From Chloroflexi bacterium 13_1_40CM_68_21 (GTDB lineage Bacteria; Chloroflexota; Limnocylindria; P2-11E): a stretch of DNA of 30,340 nucleotides. Location of the stretch: assembly GCA_001917735.1 (NCBI GenBank), contig MNEO01000048.1, positions 1 through 30,340 on the forward strand, in the 5' to 3' direction. Each line of letters opens with the position of its first letter. Position 1 is the first letter of the stretch. Below, one piece after another: positions 15,073-22,455 of the stretch. The notes beneath the pieces are model-generated. The model was not told the DNA's origin and did no database searches. It saw nothing but the letters and a program-made list of their open reading frames with translations. A program made the position numbers and the translations under genes.

Positions 15073-17175
15073 ATGCCGCGTACGCTCACGGCCGTGGTCA
15101 TTCCCCCGCTGCCGTCCACACCGGGTGACGACATCGTCGAGACGTTGCACGGCGAGCGCGTCGCCGATCCCTATCGCTGGCTCGAGGACGACGCGTCACC
15201 GCGGGTGCGCGACTGGACCGAGGCGCAGAACGCGCGGACGCGCGCGCTCCTCGACGCTCTGCCGCAACGCGCGGTGCTCGCGCGGCGATTGCGTGAGCTC
15301 CTGTCCATCGGGCTGCTATCGACGCCGCGACCTGTCGCCGGCAGGACCTTCCATACGCGGCGCGAGGGCGAGCAGAAGCAGGCCGTGCTCTACGTTCGCG
15401 ACAAGATCGATTCGCACGATCGCGCGCTCGTCGATCCGAACGCCATCGACGCGTCGGGCCTCGTGACGCTCGACTGGTACTACCCCTCGCACGATGGTCG
15501 GTACGTCGCATACGGTGTCTCCCGCGGCGGCGATGAGCTGTCGACCCTACGGGTCATCGAAACGGCCACCGGCAGGGATCTCGACGAGCGGATCCCGCAC
15601 ACGCAGCGCTCCACCGTGGCGTGGGTGTATGACGGCTTCTACTACACGGTCCATCCCGCACCGGGCTCCGTGCCGCCCGGTGACGAGAGCTACTACCGCC
15701 GAGTTCGGTACCACCGTCTCGGCGACGATCCGCGCAAAGACGTGCTCGTGTTCGGCGAGGGACGTCCGAAGGAGGACATCCTGCTCGTCGCGACCTCGCC
15801 GAACGGCCGCTGGGTCCTCTTCACCGCGATGAAGGGATGGGCGCGCACCGACCTCTACGTCATGGACCGCGAGCATCCCGGTCGTGGGCTGACCGTGGCG
15901 ATGGAGGGGCAGGACGCGATCGCGGAAGGCGCGCCCTACGACGACGGACGCCTCTGGCTGCGCACGAATCTCGACGCGCCGAACTACCGGATCGTGACCG
16001 TGTCGTGCGAGAGTCCCGGCGCGTCCGGCTGGCGGACGGTGATCCCCGAAAGTGAGGACGTCATCCAGGGGTTCGAACGGACGCGCGACCGCGTCGCGGT
16101 GCTGCGCCTCGAGCGCGCGACCGCGCGGCTCGCGACATACGATCTCGACGGCGCGCGAGAGCGCGAGATCGCGCTGCCCTCGCTCGGCGCCATCGAGTTC
16201 GTGCAGTGCGAGGCCGCGGGCGATCGCGTGGGCTACACGTTCCAGTCGTTCACGCAAGCTCCGGTCGCGTTCGTCGCCGACGCGCGCACGGGCGAGGCGG
16301 GCGAGCTCGTGCGCCTGCGGATGCCGAAGGGGCTCGATGCGTCGCGTATCGCGGTCGAGCGGACTGCGTACGCCTCGCGCGACGGGACCGAGATCTCGAT
16401 GTTCCTCGTGCACCGCACGGACGTGAAGCCGAACGGCGACGTGCCGACGCTGCTCACCGGGTACGGCGGGTTCAGCGTCTCCCGGACGCCGGCCTACCAC
16501 GCCGGCGTGGCGGCCTGGGTGGAGAGAGGCGGACTCTTCGCGCTGCCGAACCTGCGCGGGGGCGGCGAGTATGGCGAGCGCTGGCACCGCGCGGGCATGC
16601 TCGCGAACAAGCAGAACGTGTTCGACGACTTCCACGCGGCGGCGGAGACGCTCATGTCGCGTGGCTGGACGAAGCCCGGTCGTCTCGCCATCGCCGGCGG
16701 ATCGAACGGCGGGCTGCTCGTGGGCGCCGCGCTGACGCAGTGCCCCGACCTTTTCGCCGCGGTGTGCTGTGCGGTGCCGCTGCTCGACATGCTCCGTTAT
16801 CAGAACTTCCGGATCGCGCGGTTCTGGATCGCGGAGTACGGCTCGGCGGAGGACCCAAATCAGATCAGGTGGCTACGCAGGTACTCGCCGTACCACAACG
16901 TGCGCGCGGGGGTCCGCTACCCGCCGGTCCTCTTCACCACGGCCGAGGGCGATAGCCGGGTCGACCCGATGCACGCGCGGAAGATGGCGGCGCTCCTCCA
17001 AGCGCAGACCGAGGATCCCGGCTCGATCGTGCTCTTGCGCGTCGACCGCGACGCCGGGCATGGCATCGGGAAGCCGCTCGATAAGCAGGTCGACGACCTT
17101 GCCGACCAGTACGCGTTCATGGCCTGGCGAACGCGCCTGGGCATGGACGGAACGGGTATGCTCGGCCGAGGGTGA
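15073..17175 (+). CDS. Prolyl oligopeptidase family serine peptidase (S9A)
   Basis: A 700-residue enzyme. The N-terminal segment (DPYRWLEDDASPRVRDWTEAQN) and a beta-propeller (about 70-410) precede the alpha/beta-hydrolase domain. The catalytic triad is visible: S544 (GGSNGGLL), D627 (EGDSRVDP) and H663 (DAGHG). Family members cleave short peptides after proline. There is no signal peptide, so the enzyme is cytosolic. ATG 15073 is the first start, but GTG 15094 would give a more typical N-terminus (PPLPSTPGDDIVETLHG); neither has a good ribosome-binding site. The stop overlaps the next gene by GTGA. Confidence 0.95.
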   Translation: MPRTLTAVVIPPLPSTPGDDIVETLHGERVADPYRWLEDDASPRVRDWTEAQNARTRALLDALPQRAVLARRLRELLSIGLLSTPRPVAGRTFHTRREGEQKQAVLYVRDKIDSHDRALVDPNAIDASGLVTLDWYYPSHDGRYVAYGVSRGGDELSTLRVIETATGRDLDERIPHTQRSTVAWVYDGFYYTVHPAPGSVPPGDESYYRRVRYHRLGDDPRKDVLVFGEGRPKEDILLVATSPNGRWVLFTAMKGWARTDLYVMDREHPGRGLTVAMEGQDAIAEGAPYDDGRLWLRTNLDAPNYRIVTVSCESPGASGWRTVIPESEDVIQGFERTRDRVAVLRLERATARLATYDLDGAREREIALPSLGAIEFVQCEAAGDRVGYTFQSFTQAPVAFVADARTGEAGELVRLRMPKGLDASRIAVERTAYASRDGTEISMFLVHRTDVKPNGDVPTLLTGYGGFSVSRTPAYHAGVAAWVERGGLFALPNLRGGGEYGERWHRAGMLANKQNVFDDFHAAAETLMSRGWTKPGRLAIAGGSNGGLLVGAALTQCPDLFAAVCCAVPLLDMLRYQNFRIARFWIAEYGSAEDPNQIRWLRRYSPYHNVRAGVRYPPVLFTTAEGDSRVDPMHARKMAALLQAQTEDPGSIVLLRVDRDAGHGIGKPLDKQVDDLADQYAFMAWRTRLGMDGTGMLGRG

Positions 17176-17519
17176 ACATCCTCCGGTTCCTCCGCGACCA
17201 GGCGAAGGACTACAACTGCAGCGTCTGCGGGGCGAATCATTCCCGCTCGGACATCCGTGTCCTCGGGAAGCTCGAGTCCGCCTGGATCGTCCGGGTCACC
17301 TGCGGGAAATGTGAGACCGCGTTCAAGCTCCTCGTCGTCGTCGACGAGCAGCGCGCGGCGATCAGCCCGGTCAAAGAAGAGCCCGAGCGGCCGCGGCGCC
17401 CGGCGGTGAGCGCGGACGAGGTCATCGACGCGCACGAATTCCTCGAGGGCTATCGCGGCGATGTCCGCACTCTCTTTGGCCGCGGCGACAAGGTAAAGAC
17501 CGAGCCCGACCGGTCCTAG
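17172..17519 (+). CDS. Small zinc-ribbon protein, hypothetical
   Basis: A 115-residue protein, not recognised. The N-terminal half carries two Cys pairs (YNCSVCGANH and VTCGKCETAF, about residues 16-19 and 44-47) set as in a zinc ribbon, with the sheet-like VLGKLESAWIVRV between them. The C-terminal half is charged, with a Pro/Arg stretch (EEPERPRRP) and an acidic DEVIDAHEFLEGYRGD segment that looks helical and could bind a partner. It starts at GTG 17172 inside the peptidase stop (GTGA), and its TAG is immediately followed by the ATG of fabH. A regulatory or adaptor role in this small operon is possible but unproven. Confidence 0.75.
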   Translation: MNILRFLRDQAKDYNCSVCGANHSRSDIRVLGKLESAWIVRVTCGKCETAFKLLVVVDEQRAAISPVKEEPERPRRPAVSADEVIDAHEFLEGYRGDVRTLFGRGDKVKTEPDRS

Positions 17520-18593
17520 ATGGCGAAGAACGCGGTCATCACCGGTTGGGGTTTCTATGCGCCTTCGCGCGTCCTGACCAACGCTGACCTCGAGCGCATC
17601 GTCGATACCTCAGACGAGTGGATCAGGAGCCGCACGGGGATCAGGGAGCGGCGCATCGCGTCGGATGGCGAGACCACCTCCACCATGTCCGTCCGCGCCG
17701 CACGTCAGGCGCTCGAAAAGGCCCACCTGCGCGGCCAGGATGTGCAGCTGGTCATCGTCGGGACCGCCTCGCCCGACTACCTCTTCCCTGCGACGGCGTG
17801 CCTGGTCCAGGCAGAGATCGGAGCGACACGCGCGGGGGCGTTCGACGTCGAGGCGGCTTGCACCAGCTTCATTTCGGCGCTCGCGATCGCGCGCGGGATG
17901 ATCGTCTCCGGGGCGATCGATAACGCGCTGGTCATCGGCGCGGAGACGTTGTCGCGGCTGCTCAATTGGAAGGACCGCACGACGTGCGTCCTCTTCGGGG
18001 ACGGAGCCGGCGCGGTGGTGGTGGAGGCGACGAACGCGTCCGTGGGTATCGAGTCGACGGTGTTGCACGGCGACGGTTCGAAGGGCGAGATGCTGATGGT
18101 CCCGGCGGGCGGCTCGAAGATGCCGGCCACGACCGAGACCCTCGAGCGCGGCCTGCACTTCATCACGATGGCCGGCGGCGAGGTCTTCAAGCTCGCGGTG
18201 AAGTCCATGGCCGACGCGGCGGAAGAGGCCATAGCCGAAGCCGGACTCACGCTCGACGATATCGACATCATGATCCCGCATCAGGCCAACGTCCGGATCA
18301 TCGACGGGGTCGCGAAGCGGCTTCGCTTTCCGTCGGAGAAGGTGTTCGTGAACATCCAGCGGTACGGCAACACGTCGGCCGCCTCGATTCCGATCGCAAT
18401 CTCGGAGGCCGAAGCTGCTGGACGGCTCCGTAAGGGCGACAAGGTGCTCCTCGTCGCGTTCGGCGGCGGCTTCACCTGGGGCGCCGCGGTACTCGAGTGG
18501 TTCGGCGCTCATGACGGGGTCCGCCCGCTCTCGCCCCTCGAACGCGCCGGACGGGCCCTCGAAGACGTGGTCGAGAGGGTTCGTCCGAGCTAG
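17520..18593 (+). CDS. fabH: Beta-ketoacyl-ACP synthase III
   Basis: A 357-residue thiolase-fold enzyme that condenses acetyl-CoA or a branched starter acyl-CoA with malonyl-ACP to begin fatty-acid synthesis. The triad is visible: C114 (EAACTSF), H254 (IPHQANVRI) and N284 (RYGNTSAAS). The N-terminus ITGWGFYAPSRVLTN and the TSDEWIRSRTGIRERR motif are typical. It is about 30 residues longer than E. coli FabH at the C-terminus (after ...GAAVLEWFG). ATG 17520 directly abuts the upstream stop. No other fab genes are present in the window. Confidence 0.96.
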   Translation: MAKNAVITGWGFYAPSRVLTNADLERIVDTSDEWIRSRTGIRERRIASDGETTSTMSVRAARQALEKAHLRGQDVQLVIVGTASPDYLFPATACLVQAEIGATRAGAFDVEAACTSFISALAIARGMIVSGAIDNALVIGAETLSRLLNWKDRTTCVLFGDGAGAVVVEATNASVGIESTVLHGDGSKGEMLMVPAGGSKMPATTETLERGLHFITMAGGEVFKLAVKSMADAAEEAIAEAGLTLDDIDIMIPHQANVRIIDGVAKRLRFPSEKVFVNIQRYGNTSAASIPIAISEAEAAGRLRKGDKVLLVAFGGGFTWGAAVLEWFGAHDGVRPLSPLERAGRALEDVVERVRPS

Positions 18594-18806
18594 GCGACGG
18601 CGTCCGCGTCGCGGGTCCTGTCCCGGGGTCGAGGTCGCGCGCTCACCTACCGGTCCGGTTCGTGCGCGCCAACACCAGCCCCTGACGACGCGGCCGGTCA
18701 ACGGCTGGCGCGCAACCCGCTCCCCCGCGCCACCCGCGACGCTGAACCCGTAACGCCGGGCCCGCGAGCGACGTGTGCTCGTGGGGCGATCGATCGCTTT
18801 CACCTA
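18594..18806. other. Non-coding spacer upstream of the dcw promoter
   Basis: About 210 bp with no gene, no clear terminator and no repeat of note. A short inverted repeat CGAGCGACGTGTGCTCG (18766-18782) is the only structure seen. Confidence 0.4.
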
Positions 18807-18834
18807 TTGACAGTGGCCGTCCGGGGTGTAGATT
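18807..18834 (+). promoter_or_regulatory. Sigma-70 type promoter of the dcw (mra) operon
   Basis: A perfect -35, TTGACA (18807-18812), then a 16-bp spacer and the -10 TAGATT (18829-18834). Transcription would start near 18841, directly before the MraZ boxes. This is the best promoter match in the window. Confidence 0.8.
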
Positions 18835-18844
18835 GCCCGCCGCG

Positions 18845-18869
18845 TGGTGAGTAGTGGGGGACGGTGGGG
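18845..18869 (+). promoter_or_regulatory. MraZ box array (autoregulatory operator)
   Basis: TGGTG (18845), TGGGG (18855) and TGGGG (18865) recur with an exact 10-bp period. MraZ is known to bind TGGGN repeats spaced by 5 nt upstream of mraZ in E. coli and other bacteria. Here the array starts just after the predicted transcription start. Its last copy covers the GTG start codon of mraZ. Confidence 0.75.
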
Positions 18870-19328
18870 AACCGTCTCCCGGATACGGAAGGGCAGCTGG
18901 AGAGCTATTTCGCGGGCGAATTCGCCCACTCGCTGGACGAGAAGGGTCGGCTCGCCATCCCAGCCAAGTTCCGAGGCCGCTTCAAAGAAGGAGCGGTCGT
19001 GACACGTTGGATAGGCGAATGCCTTGCCGTCTTCCCCGCACCAGAGTGGGAGACCCTCAACGCGGAGATCACCAAGCGTCCCAGGACCGACCCGGCCGTC
19101 GCCCGGTTCCGGCACTTCGTGCTGGCCGGCGCCCACGCCGCTGACCCCGATGGGCAAGGGCGGGTCACGATCCCGGCGCACCTCCGCGAGTACGCCTCGC
19201 TCGCGGGCGAGGCCGTCGTCATCGGCAACTCCGATCACCTCGAGGTCTGGGAGCCCGGACGCTGGCGCGCCCGCCTCGCGGGAGTCCAGAGCGACATCGA
19301 GCGCGATCTCAGGGACCTCGGGATCTAG
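18864..19328 (+). CDS. mraZ: Transcriptional regulator MraZ
   Basis: A 154-residue double-AbrB-fold DNA-binding protein, first gene of the dcw cluster and its autoregulator. The two repeats show the hallmark motifs DEKGRLAIPAKFR (25-37) and DGQGRVTIPAHLREY (about 96-110). The family usually starts close to the FAGEFAHSLDEKGR segment. The GTG 18864 start adds about 14 residues, but no later canonical start exists before the domain. GGGGGA at 18855-18860 would be its ribosome-binding site and is also part of the MraZ box, so binding could block both transcription and translation signals. Confidence 0.95.
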   Translation: MGNRLPDTEGQLESYFAGEFAHSLDEKGRLAIPAKFRGRFKEGAVVTRWIGECLAVFPAPEWETLNAEITKRPRTDPAVARFRHFVLAGAHAADPDGQGRVTIPAHLREYASLAGEAVVIGNSDHLEVWEPGRWRARLAGVQSDIERDLRDLGI

Positions 19329-19338
19329 CGATGGGAGG

Positions 19339-20262
19339 GTTCATGAGCCGGTTCTTCTGGCCGAGGTGCTCGCCCAGCTTGATCCCCACGAAGGTGGCCG
19401 TTACCTCGACGGGACGGTCGGCGCCGCAGGCCACGCCGCGGCCGTCCTCGAGCGAAGCGGGCCGAGCGGAAAGCTCCTCGGGATCGACCGCGATCCCGAG
19501 GCGCTTGCCGCCGCAGCGCGGGAGCTCTCGCGGTTCGGCGATCGTGCCCTCCTCGTCCGAGCGAACTTCGCGCTTTGTGACGACGTGGCCCGCACGCACG
19601 GCTTCGCTCCGGTCGACGGAGTCCTCTTGGATCTCGGGCTCAGCTCGCTCCAGCTCGCGAACGAAGAGCGGGGCTTCAGCTTTCGCGCGCGAGGCCCGCT
19701 GGACATGCGTGCCGACCCGGACGTTCGCCTCACGGCGGCCGACATCGTGAACAGCTGGTCCGCGAGCGACCTGCGTCGCGTGTTCGCGGAGTACGGTGAA
19801 GAGCCCGAAGCCGCTCGGATCGCCGCCGCGATCGTGCGCCGCCGCTCGAAGTCGCACTTCGAGACCGCGGACGAGCTCGGCCGCTTCGTCGCGGGGGTGA
19901 AGATGCGGCGCCCGCGTAACACGGACCCGGCGACGCGCGTGTTCCAGGCGCTGCGCATCGCGGTGAATGACGAGCTCGCGAACCTCTCTGCGGCGCTCGC
20001 GGGCGCGATGAGCATTCTCCGCCCCGGTGGCCGGCTCGCGGTCGTCTCCTTCCACTCGCTCGAGGACCGGATCGTCAAACAGTTCTTCGCGCGCGAATCG
20101 CGCGACTGCATTTGTCCTCCCCACCTCCCCACCTGCGTCTGCGGGCATCGCGCGGGCTTGCGTGTCGTTACCCGGCGGCCGCTTCGTGCGGCCTCGGCGG
20201 AGGTCGACCGCAACCCGCGCGCCCGCAGCGCGGCCCTTCGCGTCGCCGAGCGCATCCCTTGA
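19339..20262 (+). CDS. rsmH: 16S rRNA (cytosine1402-N4)-methyltransferase RsmH (start unclear)
   Basis: The AdoMet-dependent enzyme that N4-methylates C1402 of 16S rRNA. It shows the N-terminal VHEPVLLAEVL, the AdoMet loop YLDGTVGAAGH, DLGLSSLQL, the RNTDPATRVFQALRIAVNDEL motif, SFHSLEDRIVK and the Cys-rich CICPPHLPTCVCG. The conserved N-terminus begins at 19339, but no canonical start lies in frame there. ATG 19331 is one base out of frame, and the first in-frame canonical start is GTG 19366, which cuts off VHEPVLLAE. One extra G in the run at 19337-19339 would give MGGVHEPVLL. Either a one-base indel (assembly or real) or a non-standard start is implied. The stop overlaps the next gene by TTGA. 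Confidence 0.9.
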   Translation, partial: VHEPVLLAEVLAQLDPHEGGRYLDGTVGAAGHAAAVLERSGPSGKLLGIDRDPEALAAAARELSRFGDRALLVRANFALCDDVARTHGFAPVDGVLLDLGLSSLQLANEERGFSFRARGPLDMRADPDVRLTAADIVNSWSASDLRRVFAEYGEEPEAARIAAAIVRRRSKSHFETADELGRFVAGVKMRRPRNTDPATRVFQALRIAVNDELANLSAALAGAMSILRPGGRLAVVSFHSLEDRIVKQFFARESRDCICPPHLPTCVCGHRAGLRVVTRRPLRAASAEVDRNPRARSAALRVAERIP

Positions 20263-20657
20263 CGTTCGCGCAAGCCGTGCGCGCGCCGCATGCGCGGCGC
20301 GTGAGACGCCGTCCCCTTCCGCAGGCCATCCATCGCCGCGCCGCCGATCACCGCGCGGATCCGGCCGCCAGCTGGGAAGTGCGGTCGTTCCTTGTCGTGA
20401 GCGGGGTCATCGTCGCGGGCTTCCTGCTCGTGCTTCTCTACCTCGGGCAGGCGACCGCGGTGTCCGCCGCGGGCTACCAGGCGCAGCGTCTCGCGGCGCA
20501 GCGCGACGAGCTCCGCCGGCAGAACGCGCTCCTCGAGATCGAGAGCGCGAGGCTGGACTCACCCGCGCGGATCGAGGCCGCCGCGGCGCGGCTCGGCCTG
20601 GTCCGAGCGGCCACCATCCGGGTCCTCTCGGCCGCGGAGATCGCCGCCAAGCGCTAA
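20259..20657 (+). CDS. FtsL-like septum protein
   Basis: A protein of about 132 residues in the ftsL position. It has a basic N-terminal tail (residues 1-42, rich in Arg), one membrane span (about 43-63, SFLVVSGVIVAGFLLVLLYLG) and a short coiled coil (about 70-105, AQRLAAQRDELRRQNALLEIE) followed by LDSPARIEAAAARLGL. This is the bitopic FtsL/DivIC layout. FtsL joins FtsB/DivIC and FtsQ to activate FtsWI. Sequence identity in this family is always low, so the call rests on topology and location. TTG 20259 is chosen because it overlaps the rsmH stop (TTGA); GTG 20277 is an alternative. Confidence 0.8.
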   Translation: MTFAQAVRAPHARRVRRRPLPQAIHRRAADHRADPAASWEVRSFLVVSGVIVAGFLLVLLYLGQATAVSAAGYQAQRLAAQRDELRRQNALLEIESARLDSPARIEAAAARLGLVRAATIRVLSAAEIAAKR

Positions 20658-20661
20658 CTGT

Positions 20662-20740
20662 TGAGGGGGCTGCGGCCCCCTCAGACCCCCGGGAGCGTCG
20701 GGGGTCGGGGGGCAGAGCCCCCCGAGTTCTTGGTTCTTGG
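20662..20740. repeat. Array of three GC hairpins plus TTCTTGG tandem repeat
   Basis: Between ftsL and ftsI lie three adjacent hairpins. The first is TGAGGGGGC/GCCCCCTCA (20662-20683, loop TGCG). The second is GACCCCCG/CGGGGGTC (20684-20706). The third is CGGGGGGC/GCCCCCCG (20706-20724, loop AGA). TTCTTGG then occurs twice in tandem (20727-20740), its last bases forming part of the ftsI ribosome-binding site. Without a T-run this is a weak terminator at best. It may be a REP-like element or a processing or attenuation site inside the operon. Confidence 0.7.
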
Positions 20741-20749
20741 AGGTGAACT

Positions 20750-22432
20750 GTGACGGCGACGATCTCGCACGCGCGACTTCGCGTGCTGTTCGCGTTCTTC
20801 GCCGTCGCATCGCTGCTGCTATCCGCTCGACTCGCGTACTGGCAGACGATCGGGCGAAACGAGCTCGTCGGCCAGGCCACCGATCAGGTCCGAAGCGATC
20901 TAATCCTCGCGGCGCACCGGGGCGTCATCCGTGATCGCAGCGGCGCGATCCTCGCCACGACCGTCGAGCTGCGCTCGCTCTACGCGATCCCCGGGCGCAT
21001 CGCCGATCGCGGAGCGACCGCGGCCGCGCTCGCTCCCATCCTCGGCGAGCGCCCTGACGTGCTTCGCAAGGCGCTGGAGAGTGGCGCCGAATGGCTTTAC
21101 ATCCGGCGCCGGCTGCCCGAAGACACGGCGAACCGGATCGCGGCGCTGCGGATCGAGGGTCTCGGATTCGAGAAGGAGCCGAAGCGCCTCTATCCGAACG
21201 GCCTGATCGGGGCGCACGTCCTGGGGTTCGTGAACGACGAGGGACTCGGCCAGAACGGGGTCGAGGGTCGGTACGACGACGTCTTGCGCGGGCTGTCGGG
21301 CCGGCTCGTCGTCGAGCGCGATCCTGCCAATCGCGAGCTCGCGCTCGGCCTTCGCACGGGGGTGAACGCGAAGGATGGCGAGGAGCTCGTGCTCACGCTG
21401 GATCTCGCGGTGCAGACGGCGGCGGAGCGTGAGCTCGCCGCGGCGGTGCAAAGCCAAAAGGCGACGAGCGGGTCGGTCGTCGTCCTCGATCCTCGAGACG
21501 GCGCCGTTCTGGCGCTCGCGTCCTGGCCGACGTATGACCCGGCTCGCGTCGCGAGCGCGGTCAACGAGGCGCTGCGGAATCGCGCGATCTCCTGGACCTA
21601 CGAGCCCGGTTCGACGATGAAGGCGATCACCATCGCGGCCGCGCTCGACAAGGGCGCCGTCACGCCGAAGACGTCATACAACGACGTGGGCTACGCGGTC
21701 ATCGGGGGGCGCGTCCTCTCGAACGCGCTCGGCAAGGTGTACGGACCGACAACCGTGAGCCAGGTCCTCGAGCGCTCGCAGAACGCGGGCGCGGTCTTCG
21801 TCGCAAGCAGGCTCGGTGCGCCGGATCTCTATTCCTCCCTGCGGTCGTTCGGATTTGGTGAGGCGACGGCGGTGGATCTGGCCGCTGAGGCGACCGGCCG
21901 CGTCAGGCCGCTCGCGGAGTGGTACCCCGTGGACCTCGGCACGATCAGCTTCGGCCAGGGCCTTTCGATCACGCCGTTGCAGCTCGCGGCCGCGTACGCC
22001 GCGATCGGCAACGGCGGGACTCTCTACCGGCCGTACGTTGTGGCGAGCCGGCGCGATGCGGATGGGGAGCACCGCACCGCGCCGGCGCCACTGCGCCGCG
22101 TGATCTCGCGGGAGACGGCCGCGACGTTGCGCACGATGCTCACCATCGCGGTCGACGAGGGCATCGCGAACGCGGCCGCGCTCCCCGGGTACAGCGTCGC
22201 CGGAAAGACGGGCACCGCGCAGATCCCGAGCGACGATGGCCGCTACGTCGACGACGCGTACATCTCGTCCTTCGCCGGCATCGTCCCCGCCGAGGACCCG
22301 CGCATGGTGGTCGTCGTCGTCCTGGAGCGTCCGCAGTCGAAGCTGCTCGGGACCCTACCGGCGATGACGGCGTTCAAGGGCATCGCGACCGACGCGCTCC
22401 GCTACGCCCGCGTGCAGCCGGATCGGCCCTGA
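20750..22432 (+). CDS. ftsI: Peptidoglycan D,D-transpeptidase FtsI (class B PBP)
   Basis: A 560-residue class B penicillin-binding protein for septal cross-linking, paired with FtsW. A membrane anchor (about residues 10-28, VLFAFFAVASLLLSARLAYW) and a dimerisation/pedestal region (about 45-210) precede the transpeptidase domain. That domain holds the three active-site motifs S288-T-M-K (EPGSTMK), S343-Q-N and K486-T-G (AGKTGTAQ). No PASTA domain follows. GTG 20750 has GGAGG 6 nt upstream. The next gene is murF; murE, which commonly follows ftsI, is absent. Confidence 0.95.
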   Translation: MTATISHARLRVLFAFFAVASLLLSARLAYWQTIGRNELVGQATDQVRSDLILAAHRGVIRDRSGAILATTVELRSLYAIPGRIADRGATAAALAPILGERPDVLRKALESGAEWLYIRRRLPEDTANRIAALRIEGLGFEKEPKRLYPNGLIGAHVLGFVNDEGLGQNGVEGRYDDVLRGLSGRLVVERDPANRELALGLRTGVNAKDGEELVLTLDLAVQTAAERELAAAVQSQKATSGSVVVLDPRDGAVLALASWPTYDPARVASAVNEALRNRAISWTYEPGSTMKAITIAAALDKGAVTPKTSYNDVGYAVIGGRVLSNALGKVYGPTTVSQVLERSQNAGAVFVASRLGAPDLYSSLRSFGFGEATAVDLAAEATGRVRPLAEWYPVDLGTISFGQGLSITPLQLAAAYAAIGNGGTLYRPYVVASRRDADGEHRTAPAPLRRVISRETAATLRTMLTIAVDEGIANAAALPGYSVAGKTGTAQIPSDDGRYVDDAYISSFAGIVPAEDPRMVVVVVLERPQSKLLGTLPAMTAFKGIATDALRYARVQPDRP

Positions 22433-22455
22433 CGGTCGGTACCATTCGGCAGAGC

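Noticed and set aside
20662..20740. Strong intrinsic terminator ending a transcript after ftsL.
   Set aside because: The hairpins are strong but no T-tract follows, and the operon clearly continues with ftsI in the same direction; kept as a repeat instead.
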